Positions 1 through 9,915 of a stretch of 64,000 bases of DNA are shown piece by piece. The notes beneath the pieces are model-generated. The model worked only from the letters and a program-made list of their open reading frames with translations, was not told the DNA's origin and ran no database searches. A program made the position numbers and the translations under genes. This DNA is from Pacificimonas aurantium (lineage in GTDB: Bacteria; Pseudomonadota; Alphaproteobacteria; Sphingomonadales; Sphingomonadaceae), in NCBI RefSeq assembly GCF_020092905.1, contig NZ_JAGSGB010000004.1, positions 1 to 64,000 on the forward strand, given 5' to 3'. Every line of letters starts with the position of its first letter. The stretch's first letter is position 1.

Positions 1-2894
1 AACCGTCGCGCTGTCGTTCTCCGCAACCGGCGCCTGGTTCGGGGGCGGTGGCGGGGGCGGAGGAGCAGCCGTAACAGTGACATCCACATCCCCGGTCGCT
101 TCGGCACCCGACGGGTCCTCGACGGTGTAGGAAAAGCCCGCCGCCCCGGAAAATCCGGCGGTCGGAGTAAACACGACCTCGCCATTTACGATCTGCGCCG
201 TGCCGTTCGTCAAGGCGAACACCTCGACGATATCGAGTAGGTCGCCGTCGGCATCGGTGTCGTTCGCGAGCACGTCGATCATGACCGAGCCATCCTCCGC
301 CACCGTCGCGCTGTCGTCGACCGCGACGGGACCGTCGTTAACGGCAGTGACCTCGATGACGACATTCCCGCTCGCCGTCGCCCCGTCAGGATCGCTTGCA
401 GTGTAGGTGAACCCAGCGGCGCCGTAGAAATCTGCGTAAGGCGTGAAGATCACCTCGCCGCCAACCACAGCCGCGCTGCCACCCGTAACGTTCGACAGCG
501 ACCCGATCGACAGGTCGTCACCGTCCGCATCGGTGTCATTCGCCAGGACATCGATGGTGACCGAGCCATCCTCTGCCACCGTCGCGCTGTCATCCACCGC
601 GACGGGAGCGTCGTTCACGGCGGTGACATCGATGACGACATTCCCGGTCGCCGTCGCGCCGTCAGGATCGCTTGCAGTGTAGGTGAACCCAGCGGCGCCG
701 TAGAAATTTGCCGAAGGCGTGAAGATCACCTCGCCGCCGACCACAGCCGCGCTGCCACCCGTAACGTTCGACAACGACCCGATCGACAGGTCGTCACCGT
801 CCGCATCGGTGTCATTCGCCAGGACATCGATGGTCACCGTGCCGTCCTCAGCGACGGTCGCGCTGTCATCAACCGCAACGGGGCTGGCATTTACCGGCGT
901 AATTTCAACGGTCAGCTGGGCCTCTACCGAGCGTCCGTATGAATCAACGAGACGGTAGGTAACGACCTCGTCATCGGTCTGGCCCGTGCCCGGCGTGTAA
1001 GTAATCGAGTTGTCCGGGTTTACGGTCGCGCTTCCCTGCGGCGTTCCGGATATCCCCACTATTTCCACCGTGATCGTCTCCCCGCTCCGCTCGGGCGGAA
1101 GAATATCGTTGGCGAGCACATTAACCGTCACCGAGCTGTCCGCAGTTGTTTCTGCGCGGTCATTGTTTGCCGAGAAGGCGCCCAAGGTGTCGATATCGTC
1201 ACGGGCGACCAGGTTGGTCGACAAAATCTCATAGTCGAAGGTCACGCCGTCATCGACGGCAGTTCCCGAGATGACCGTACCAGCGGCTGTCGAGTCGATG
1301 TCGAGCGTCAGAACTTCGTCGTAGCCAAGAACGAGCCTATCCGTCCCAGTCGCGAAATCGGTGATCGTATCCCGGGCTGACGCAGTACTGTCCCCGGCTT
1401 CACGATAAATGAACCTGTCCGCTCCTTCCCCACCGGTCAGAACATCGGCATTTCCGCCCCCAATGAGCTCGTCATCGCCGCCGCCAGTATCGAAGTTGTC
1501 GGCTGCAGCCCCGCCGATGAATCTCTCAAGCCCTGCCGAACCAGTTACCTGACCGCCAACCGTGCCGCCCCCCGAACCATCGTAGATGCCGTACTCGTCT
1601 TCGGTCCCGCGAATGCCGACATCTCCAGTCACCTCACCATTGTTGACAAGGCTTGTGGCCGACGAAAATGAGTTTGGCAGACGTGACTCTACCGCGCCCA
1701 CGACACTCGTCGACGTCAGGTTGGCCGAACCTCCGTCCTTCGCCAGATAAATCAGATCAGCTGTAAAACCATCGAGCGTGGCTCCGCGAGACTCCACCTC
1801 GATGGCGCCTGCGTCACCCGAATAGATGCCGCGAGCAAGCTCCAGATACTCGAAATTGACGAGCGTATCGATATCAAACTCGATGGTTTCGCCATCCGCG
1901 CTGAAACTATCGAAGCCATCACCTCCGTCGATACTGCCCGATGCCATCGGGGCCACGTTGCCGTTGGAAAGTGAAAAGCTGTCATTTCCTCCGGCAAGAT
2001 CAATAGAGCCTATCGTGGAGGAAGTGGGAGTGACGGAGGTAGTCGCGACAGCAACCCGATCCCTGTCTTCTGTCCCGAGGATGTTGCTGATATCGACGTT
2101 ACGAAGCCTAAGCGAGTTGAGAGAACCGACCTCGACGGTGTCTAAGGTTACATCCCACAGCTCAAAATCGGGTGCGCCGTCCTCAAGATCGAAGCGCAGG
2201 GTTTGCAAGCCTGTCGAGTTCTGGATCAGCCTGCTTACCGCTTCCAAGTGAAAGGTGATATCCGATGAATTCTCGAGAGGTGGATCGAGAACGAGCGTTT
2301 CGACGCCGCGCAGTCCAACGACGCTAAGTTCGCTCGCAGCGAGCGCCGCGCTGATCCGGACCGTGTCTGGCCCCGACCCGCCGTCGATGATCAGGGCCGG
2401 CGCAGAATAACCGGGGTCAGGATTGTCAAGCGGCCCCCAGTTCGGAAGTCCGACAAGTTCGAACTGGTCCAGGTCGAAATAAGCGGTGTCATCGCCCTCA
2501 CCCAGGCTTATCAATGTCTCCTCACCAGGAACTTCACTAGCCGCAGGTACGACCAGTCCGCCGTCGAGGAAGTTGAACTCGTCGGCGCCCACGCCTCCGC
2601 TTATGTCGCCGGTGACGACCCCGCCGTTCACGTTGAACTCGACGCCCGCACTTCCCGTCACCGAGAGGATCTCAGGCGCGGCGATATCGCTCTGTACGTT
2701 GATCGTCGCATTCTGCCCCGACACCTCGAAGAAGGTGCCCTCGGTCGCCGAACTGCCGTCATCCGCATGTGTGTAGACCACATTGTCGGCGGTGATCGCC
2801 ACCAGCGTCTGGTCGGCATAGTCCGGAACGAGGGGCGTCGACCGCGTGTAGGATTCGAAATTCGTATTCAGCACCAGCTTCGCGTCGACGGCCA
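1..2894 (-). CDS. Large RTX / cadherin-like repeat adhesin, C-terminus outside window
   Basis: A single reading frame stays open from the ATG at 2894 to the window edge (about 964 residues), so the gene is 3'-partial. GGAG lies 8 bases before the ATG. The first 450 residues or so are Gly/Asp/Ser/Thr-rich with no enzyme motif and look like a beta-rich passenger. Residues about 458-515 hold RTX-type calcium-binding sequence (GGGDDELIGGGNADVLTGG, then a FIYR...ITDF segment as in serralysin-type C-termini). From about residue 575 onward come cadherin/VCBS-like modules with the signature AEDGSVTIDVLANDTDADGD and NFYGAAGFTYTASDPDG. No N-terminal signal peptide is visible, which fits type I secretion through a C-terminal signal, but that end is missing. 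The role is inferred to be a cell-surface or biofilm adhesin. The plus-strand ORFs over this region are shadows. Confidence 0.85.
308..859 (-). repeat. Two near-identical 276-bp tandem units inside the adhesin gene
   Basis: The same sequence recurs with a 276-base period (landmark gcgctgtc at 308, 584 and 860, with a more diverged copy at 8). Units 308-583 and 584-859 differ at only a few bases. Each encodes one cadherin-like module of 92 residues. Such low divergence at nucleotide level points to recent duplication, or homogenisation by recombination, and predicts copy-number variation between strains. Confidence 0.85.
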
Positions 2895-3271
2895 TTAGAT
2901 GTTCTCCATGTTGGGAAAGTCGGGAAGGCGAGGAGTGGCCCCCGCACGGATATTGCAGCCGCGCTTTCGCTGCACCTTGGGCTCGTTGAACGTCATACCG
3001 CCGTCCTCTTTTACGCCGCCTGTACCGGCGCCCGCGCCCCGCGCGGACCGGAACCTGCACGACGGTCGAGACCGGCACCCAAGGAGGCCGCACCGGGCAG
3101 TCGCGCCCGGCACGCCGCCCAGCTGTGCCTAGAACTCTGGGTATTAATACCTAGGAAAGCATATGGGTCCCGGCTAGCGAAAAGACACGCAAAATGAGTA
3201 GGGTATTGATCCCGATAACAAATTCAACGTCGCCAGAGGCGATCGGCGGGAGGGCCCGCCGCGCGTCTGCG
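2895..3271. other. Intergenic region upstream of the adhesin
   Basis: No convincing gene is present; short ORFs on both strands are Pro/Arg-rich and look random. The region holds the adhesin leader, including a four-codon mini-ORF whose stop overlaps the adhesin start as TAATG (ATG at 2907), and the palindrome listed separately. Confidence 0.5.
3137..3154. promoter_or_regulatory. Palindrome GGTATTAATACC, candidate operator or promoter element
   Basis: The perfect 12-bp palindrome GGTATTAATACC (3140-3151) extends to 18 bp with one mismatched pair. It is A+T-rich in a G+C-rich intergenic region, about 240 bases upstream of the adhesin start. A dimeric regulator site is plausible; no regulator can be named from the sequence. 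Confidence 0.35.
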
Positions 3272-5257
3272 TCAGGGAGCCAGCGGCCCCAAAGCGGTTT
3301 TCAGCGGGTCCAGCCACGGCTCGAAGGGTTTCCAGGCGGATACCCCCTCCCGGTTCACCGGTCGGCGGACCTGTTCGGAACTGGCCGTTCGCACAGCCCG
3401 CTCCGTCCGGTGAAAATCGAGGCACGCCTCCTCGAACGGCACGCCAATATAGTCCAGCATGCGCCGCACCTGGCCCTCCAGGTCGTCGAGCACGTCTTCA
3501 TGCTCGACGCGCAGCACCTTGCCGGGAAGCACGCGGTCCCAATGATCCATCAGGCGCACATAGTCGCTATAGTAGCGCCCGACCTCTCGCAGTCCGTAAG
3601 TGAATTCCTGGCCCTCCGCGAAGAGCTGCTTGAAGCCTGAAAAGCAGCAGTCCATCGGCGCCCGGCGGGCATCGATGATCTTCGCGTTGGGCAGGATCAG
3701 GTGGATGAGGCCGATATGGCGAAAATTGTTCGGCATCTTGTCGATGAAGAAGGGCGCACCCTGACGATGGATACGCGTATTCTCGATGAAGTCGCGGCCG
3801 AACTGCTCCAGCTGCTCGCTCGTCAGATCCCACAGAATCTGCGGGTAGCGCGGGTCCGCCCCGGCCTTCTTGCGTCCGCGCAGGCGATGCGACAGCGCAA
3901 GGATATTGGGTAGTTCGAGCGTCCCGTCGATCTGGCTGTGGGAGGCAAGGATCTGCTCCAGCAACGTCGATCCCGCCCGGGGCAGCCCGAGAATGAAAAT
4001 GGGGTCCGGCGACGGATACCCCTTGCCAGCCTGCCGCGCGAACAGCTCAGGGGTGCAGACCTCTTCCTGCGCGCGCAGCTCAGCCGTCATCTGGTCCGCG
4101 TCGTAGCGGCTCTGGCGCCGCTTCACCTCGTTTCCGCGTTCATAATAGTCGAAGGACGCTTCATAGTCCGCGGCGTCCTCATGGGCCTTCGCCAGCGCGA
4201 AGCACAGGTGGATGCGGTCCTTCAGCGCCAGATCGCCGCGCGCTTCCTGCCGCTTCATGACCGCCATCTCGTCGGGAGAAAAACGGTAGGTCTTCAGGTT
4301 CGCCAGCGCATACCAGGCGTCGCCGTGGTCGGGCTTTGCGGAGACGGCCTGGCGATAGGATGCAACCGCCTGTTCGCGTGCGCCGGTCGTCTTCAGCGCA
4401 TGGCCGCGCGAAGTTAGCGTGGCGGGGTCGTCGGGCAACCGCTGGAGGATCGTTTCGAACAGCCGGTGCGCCGTTTCATAATCGCCGGTCTGCATGCTCT
4501 CGATGGCCAGATGCGATTGAAAGACCGGGCTGGACGGATCGCGGTCGTACAGCTTCTGCGCCTCGGCGCGCGCCTCCGCGAAATTCTGACGCTTTCGCAG
4601 GATCTGGATATAGTCGAGGCGGACCTGGATGTTGTCGGGCTCGAACGTGGCGGCGCTTTCGAGAAGGAATTCGGCTTCTTCCACGATGCCGAGCCGGCCG
4701 GCGATGTCGGCAAGCAGCCGCATTCCCTCGACATTCTTCGGATTGGCCTGGAGGAATTTGCGAACTGCGGCTTCGGCCTTCAGCACCTTCCCCTCGTGCA
4801 GCAGGTTCATGGCTGCGAGAAGAAGCTTTGGCAGGCGCTTCAGCCGGTCTGCCTGAAAGCTCGCTGCGGCGGCTTCCTCCGACCTGTCGGCCGCGGACAG
4901 GAGACGCGCCTGCGCTTCCCAGCTCGCGATCAAGGCGGGGTTGTACTGGACGGCGCGGGCATAGGCGGCAAGCGCCGCATCGCTGCGCCCCGTGTCCCGG
5001 GCAAGGTGCGCACGTTCCTGCCAGGCCCGGCCATATTCGGGAACGAGGGCGATCAGGCGGTCGAGATAGTCCCCTGCCCGTTCGACCTGCCGGGCGTAAC
5101 GGCTGCCGACCGCGGCGATATAGAGTGCTTCCTCATCCTCGGCATCCACCTGCAGCGCGTCAGCCGCCAGCCGAACGGCATCCTCGTAGCGGCCATTCTG
5201 CAGGGCCTGCTTGGCATCTTCCAAATCGGTCGAGGGGCGTACGCTCGCGTCGGTCAT
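3272..5257 (-). CDS. TPR-containing sulfotransferase
   Basis: Of about 661 residues, the first ~400 form repeated TPR helices (for example ALAAYARAVQYNPALIASWE and AVASYRQAVSAKPDHGDAWY). A PAPS-dependent sulfotransferase domain follows. Its 5'-phosphosulfate loop is visible as ILGLPRAGSTLLEQIL (about residues 420-436) and the 3'-phosphate-binding segment as RRAPMDCCFSGF (about 529). The family transfers sulfate from PAPS to a hydroxyl or amine acceptor; the acceptor here is unknown. The frame is open up to 5353 inside the upstream receptor gene. I chose the ATG at 5257, with 5269 as an alternative preceded by AAGG. No signal peptide is seen, so the enzyme is probably cytoplasmic. It lies directly downstream of the receptor pseudogene on the same strand and may share its transcript. 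Confidence 0.85.
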   Translation of the reverse strand: MTDASVRPSTDLEDAKQALQNGRYEDAVRLAADALQVDAEDEEALYIAAVGSRYARQVERAGDYLDRLIALVPEYGRAWQERAHLARDTGRSDAALAAYARAVQYNPALIASWEAQARLLSAADRSEEAAAASFQADRLKRLPKLLLAAMNLLHEGKVLKAEAAVRKFLQANPKNVEGMRLLADIAGRLGIVEEAEFLLESAATFEPDNIQVRLDYIQILRKRQNFAEARAEAQKLYDRDPSSPVFQSHLAIESMQTGDYETAHRLFETILQRLPDDPATLTSRGHALKTTGAREQAVASYRQAVSAKPDHGDAWYALANLKTYRFSPDEMAVMKRQEARGDLALKDRIHLCFALAKAHEDAADYEASFDYYERGNEVKRRQSRYDADQMTAELRAQEEVCTPELFARQAGKGYPSPDPIFILGLPRAGSTLLEQILASHSQIDGTLELPNILALSHRLRGRKKAGADPRYPQILWDLTSEQLEQFGRDFIENTRIHRQGAPFFIDKMPNNFRHIGLIHLILPNAKIIDARRAPMDCCFSGFKQLFAEGQEFTYGLREVGRYYSDYVRLMDHWDRVLPGKVLRVEHEDVLDDLEGQVRRMLDYIGVPFEEACLDFHRTERAVRTASSEQVRRPVNREGVSAWKPFEPWLDPLKTALGPLAP

Positions 5258-5327
5258 GCCGGGTGACATGTCGCCTTGCGGCCGGGACGGCAAGCCGCCC
5301 CGGCCGAAGACCTCGTCGTCGCTCGGA

Positions 5328-7973
5328 TCAGTAGCTGTAGGAGATCCGGGCACCGACCGTGAGCGGGCGGTTCACCGTGATCCGCGCGCGGTCGTAGTAG
5401 AAATCGCCGGACAGTTCGGCGCGCTCGTCGGTCAGGTTCTCACCGAAGACTTCGAACGACCATTCGTCCCGGGCAATGCCAGCCGTCAGGCCGAAAGTCG
5501 TGTAGCTGTCCAGCTTCAGCTTGTTGATATCGACGATATCCGTGAACTTCGACGCCGAATGGGCAACCTGCGGCATGACATGGGCCGTCATGTCGCGGTT
5601 CAGATCCCATTCGTAGCGAACACGCAGATTGCCCTGGAAGCTGGGAGCGTAGGCAAGGTCGCTACCCACCTGCACATCGTCCGTCGGCGTCAGGACCTCG
5701 GTAATCTCGGTGTCGAGGATCGAGATCGCACCCGCCACCGTCAGACCGGGAACCGCATAGGGCGAATAGGTGAAGTCAGCCTCCAGACCCTTGATTTCCG
5801 CGTCCGCCGCATTGTCCGAAAAGAACAGGTTGGTGATCGAGGGATCGAAGATCGTCGTCTGAAGACGCGAGATATCGACGTAGAAGATGCTGCCGTTCAG
5901 GCGAAGCTCATTGTCGAACAGGTCCGTCTTCCAGCCCAGCTCGTAGTTCTTCACCTCGTCCGTATCGAGGGCGAAGGGCACGGTGAAGCCACCCGGTCCC
6001 TGGGCGCCGCCCGGACGGTTCAGAAGGCCGGGGCGGAAGCCCTCGGAGTAGGTCGCGTAGAACAGCAGATCGTTCGTCGGCGTCCAGTTGACCGTCCCCT
6101 TGAAGATGAAGCCGTCGGTCGACGCGCTGTCGGGCGCCTGCAGTGCATTGAAGACCTGTGTAGCCTGCGCCTGGGACAGGCCGGCCGCCATGATCTCGTC
6201 GATCGACTGGCCCGCAGTAAAGGTCTGGCGAAGCGAGGCATCGCAGCTGCCGATGAACGTATATTCGCCGTTCCCGTCATACAGGTCGGAGATGTTCGTA
6301 CCGAAGGCGTTGGCATCGTCGGCAGCCCCGGCGTTACAGAAAGAGCTGTTCGCCGTGCCCTCCAGATCGACCTCTACGTCGTAGTAGCGCACCCCGCCGG
6401 TCAGCGAGAGCGTGTCGGGAATGACGTCGACGGTAAGTTCGCCGAAGAACCCGAACTGCTCATCGGTCCGCTTCACATCGTTACGGAAAATGACGCCGCG
6501 CGGAAACGGACCGGCGTCGCTCTGATAAACCCCGGGAAAGGGAAAATTGGGAGCGAACCCGCCGAAGGGCTGCGCGATTGCGCTGCCCGGATAGGTGAAG
6601 TCGTTTCGCTCTTTCAGCTCCAGGTCGGAGTAGAATCCGCCCGCCGTCGCGCGGACCCAGTAATCTTCCGGCGTATTGAAGCGCAGTTCCTGCGTGAACA
6701 CCGTCGTATCCGTGTCGGAGTTGACGAACAGGTTCGGCGCCTGACACGTGCCGCTGGGGGCGGCATCGCCAGGATAGCTGACCGAGCCGTCGCAGATATA
6801 ATAGGGCAGATACTGACCGACGAACAGATAGTCGGAATAGTCCACGCGCTGCTGCGCCTCACGCTCCGTGTAGGCACCCGAGTAAACTACGTCGAGCATC
6901 GCCAGGCGACCTTCGACCGTCCAACTCGTATTCGAGAAGTCGTCCTCGAGGCGGTCATCCTCGAAACGCTGGATTTCAAGATCGTCGAGATCGAGATCGG
7001 GATCGGCGAAGAACACGCCGTCGGATTCGATGCTCTGACGCGAATGAGCCACGGTCAGACGCCAGTCCGGCGAGAACTCATAAAGCGCGCTGATCCGGAA
7101 ACCGGAATATTGCGTGTCGTTGAAGTCATCTTCGACAAGGTCGGAATTGTCCGCCTCGAGAAAGTTGACGCCGCTGAGATCGGAAGCCGCCTGGAAACCG
7201 GCGCGGCGGTCACTGACCGGAACGCCGTTGTCACGTACCGTGCCTGCCGGACGGAAGCGCGCGCTTTCGGACGCATCGCGCGTCCCCGCGAGATTGTCGA
7301 TATAGCCGCCCTGATCATCGATATAGACGACGCCGCGAACCGCCAGATTGTCGGTCACCGGCACGTTCAGAACCGCCTCGGCGTTCGTCGACATCTCGCC
7401 GTCCTTCGTAAAGGACACGCCGGCATTGATATCGGCACCAAAGATCCCGAGTTCCGGCTTATTGGTAATCAGGCGCACCGTACCGGCCTGCGAGCTTGCC
7501 CCGAAGAGCGTACCCTGAGGGCCGGCGAGGACCTCGATCCGCTCAAGGTCGGCGGCGTAGACGTCGAGGTTGCGGCCCGGCTGCGACAGCGGCTGCTCGT
7601 CGAGCTAAAGCGCGACGTTCGGCGCCAAGCCGGCGACGCCCGCGGTCGTGAGGTTCGGCGTCGTCGAAGCGAGGCCGCGAATGTAGATCGTGCTCTGCCC
7701 CGGCCCGCTGCCGCCTGCCGTCACATTGGGAAGCTCGACGAGATAGTCGCGGAAATTGGCAACGCCGAGTTCTTCGAGCGCCTCGCCGCCGAGGGCCTGT
7801 ACCGACACCGGCACGTCCTGGAGATCGGCCGAGCGCTTGGTGGCGGTCACGACGATCACGGCGTTGCCGCCCTGACGAACCTGCGGTTCGGGTGCAGCCT
7901 CCTGAGCGAGAACCGGCGCGGCAAGCGCGATCGCAAGGGCGGAAGCTGAAGAGATGGTGGTAAGTTTTTTCAT
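5328..7973 (-). pseudogene. TonB-dependent receptor interrupted by an in-frame amber codon
   Basis: This is a full-length outer-membrane TonB-dependent receptor frame of about 881 codons. It has a signal peptide (MKKLTTISSASALAIALAAP), a plug domain starting with VIVVTATKRSADLQDVPVSV, the ERIEVLAGPQGTLFG plug motif, and a 22-strand-type barrel ending in a C-terminal Tyr. Codon 123 is TAG (7605-7607). The frame is the same on both sides, and the text before and after fits one receptor (PNVAL, stop, LDEQPLSQPG). No frameshift is present. The residue lost is probably Tyr (TAC or TAT). The start at 7973 is preceded by GGGGA at good spacing. The barrel otherwise looks intact, so the mutation is recent, suppressed, or a sequencing error. 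The native product would import a siderophore-like or carbohydrate/aromatic ligand. Confidence 0.85.
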
Positions 7974-8339
7974 TGTTTTCCCCATTGTCCAATCACCGGA
8001 GCATGCAGCCTGTATGTTCGCCGCGCAGGTCGGCTCCGCCCGCGCGCGAACGGCGCGGGAGCCGCGCCGCTAGAATAGAATGATCCGGATGCGCGCTCCG
8101 CTAGCAAATCGGGCCCATCACGACCACAGATGGAGCGGCGCGAGAGGCAACAACGCGGACACCCGTTGCCCTCTTGCAACAGTTGCTTTAGGCAAAAGCC
8201 AACCGCCGCGGATCGCTTTACTTTGCGTTATCTGTATTTATTACTACAAGCGCATTTCATACTGGAAGTGTCTAGCCACGTATTGTTCAAGTGACGCGAG
8301 ATCCTTTACATGTTTTTTACAAGGTGTTGATCTTCTGAT
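7974..8339. other. Divergent intergenic region, receptor pseudogene / BCCT transporter
   Basis: No gene is supported. The half nearest the transporter is notably A+T-rich (8210-8340) compared with its surroundings, so it probably carries the transporter promoter. No clear operator repeat was found. Confidence 0.4.
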
Positions 8340-9896
8340 ATGGCAAATGGCTCAAGTCAGGCAGCAAGTGCCGAGGCAGATTTCAAACCGACCGTTTTTT
8401 ATGGTGCGATCCTTCTAATCGCGGCCCTGATCGGGACCGCCCTCTGGAATGCCGACGGGGCCGGCGCGGTGTTTTCGGCCATGCAGACCGAGATTACCGG
8501 CGATTTCGGATGGCTTCTGGTGCTGACCGTCAACTGCCTGCTGGTCCTGTGCGCCGTACTCGCTTTCTCGACCCTCGGTCGGGTCAAGCTGGGCGGGCGA
8601 AAGGCGAAGGCGGAGTTCAGCCTGCCCACCTGGTTCGCCATGCTGTTCAGCGCCGGGATGGGCATCGGACTGCTATTCTACGGCGTCGCCGAGCCGATCA
8701 TGCACTTTTCGAACCCGCCGGCGACGGCCTTTTCCAATCCCGAGGCGATCCTGCCCCGCGGCCTGGCGACCAACGCCCAACATGCGATGGGCCTCACCTT
8801 CCTGCACTGGGGCCTGCATGCCTGGGGGATTTACGCCATTATTGGCCTCGCGCTGGCCTTCACGGCGTTCAACCGGAACCGCCCGCTAAGCATCGGCGGC
8901 TTCCTTCAGGAAGCGTTTCCCCGCATTCCCAACCTCCTCATCGACCTGATCGACGTTCTGGCGATCGTGGCGACCGTTTGCGGCGTCGCAACGTCGCTGG
9001 GCTTCGGAGCGTCACAGATCAACGCAGGGCTGGATATCCTGCTGGGCGTACCCGAAACGCCGTTCGTGCAGTTCCTCCTCATCGCCTTTATCACGGGCCT
9101 TGCCACCATCTCCGTCGGCCTCGGTCTCAATACCGGCATCAAGCGCCTGTCTGAGGCGAACATGCTGCTCGCGCTCGGGCTTGCCGCGTTCGTGTTCATC
9201 CTGGGGCCGACGGTCTTCATCCTCGACGGGTTCGTGCAGAACATCGGCTATTACCTGCAGCGATTCCTCTATCTCTCGACCTGGACGGAGACCTACAGTT
9301 CGACCGAATGGCAGGGCGACTGGACCATTTTCTACTACGCCTGGTGGATCAGCTGGTCGCCCTTCGTAGGGATTTTCATCGCGCGCATTTCCTATGGCCG
9401 CACTGTGCGGGAATTCGTCGCCGGGGTGCTGCTGGTGCCGACCCTCTTCACCTTTGCGTGGATGACGGTGTTCGGGAACAGCGCCATCTTCGTCGAACTG
9501 TTCGGCCAGGGCGGTCTTGCCGACGCGGTGAATGCCAGCATGCCGGATGCGCTGTTCACCTTCCTGACGAACTTCCCGCTGGCGGCAGTCTCCTCGACCA
9601 TCGCCATCATCATCATCGCCACCTTTTTCGTCACCTCGGCGGATTCCGGAGCGCTCGTTACCGCAATGATCGCCTCGGGCGGGCAGCATCATGCCGGTTT
9701 CGGATCACGCGTGACCTGGGCCGTCGCCATCGGCGCGCTCGCCGCGGCGCTGCTCTATGCCGGCGGCCTGTCCGCACTGCAGACGGCAGCGATCGTAACC
9801 GGACTTCCCTTCGCTCTGGTCCTCCTTGCGATGGGTGCGGGACTGTTCAGAATGCTGCATCAGGAGTCGGCTCGCCTCGCCAAGCTGAGGGCGTGA
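8340..9896 (+). CDS. BCCT-family betaine/choline/carnitine-type transporter
   Basis: The 518-residue inner-membrane protein has about 12 hydrophobic segments and the hallmarks of the betaine-carnitine-choline transporter family. These are GMGIGLLFYGVAEP (about residues 104-117, the glycine-rich segment of Na+-coupled members such as BetP) and the tryptophan-rich stretch WWISWSPFVGIFIARIS (about 335-351) lining the substrate site. The length is usual for the family. Long N- and C-terminal regulatory tails of the osmosensing BetP type are absent, so uptake for nutrition or constitutive osmoprotection is as likely as osmotic gating. The start codon has only a weak ribosome-binding site. The gene stands alone, divergent from the receptor pseudogene and convergent with the next gene. 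Confidence 0.92.
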   Translation: MANGSSQAASAEADFKPTVFYGAILLIAALIGTALWNADGAGAVFSAMQTEITGDFGWLLVLTVNCLLVLCAVLAFSTLGRVKLGGRKAKAEFSLPTWFAMLFSAGMGIGLLFYGVAEPIMHFSNPPATAFSNPEAILPRGLATNAQHAMGLTFLHWGLHAWGIYAIIGLALAFTAFNRNRPLSIGGFLQEAFPRIPNLLIDLIDVLAIVATVCGVATSLGFGASQINAGLDILLGVPETPFVQFLLIAFITGLATISVGLGLNTGIKRLSEANMLLALGLAAFVFILGPTVFILDGFVQNIGYYLQRFLYLSTWTETYSSTEWQGDWTIFYYAWWISWSPFVGIFIARISYGRTVREFVAGVLLVPTLFTFAWMTVFGNSAIFVELFGQGGLADAVNASMPDALFTFLTNFPLAAVSSTIAIIIIATFFVTSADSGALVTAMIASGGQHHAGFGSRVTWAVAIGALAAALLYAGGLSALQTAAIVTGLPFALVLLAMGAGLFRMLHQESARLAKLRA

Positions 9897-9915
9897 CGGC
9901 CTCGGACCGCTTGGC

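Noticed and set aside
200-958. Three short plus-strand ORFs with repeated Ser/Thr-rich sequence
   Set aside because: They repeat because they lie antisense to the 276-bp adhesin modules.
4336-5334. 332-codon plus-strand Arg-rich ORF
   Set aside because: Shadow of the TPR-sulfotransferase gene; composition typical of antisense frames in high-G+C DNA.
5211-7949. 912-codon plus-strand ORF
   Set aside because: Antisense shadow of the TonB receptor pseudogene; Arg/Val/Ile-rich translation without domains, while the minus strand shows clear receptor motifs.
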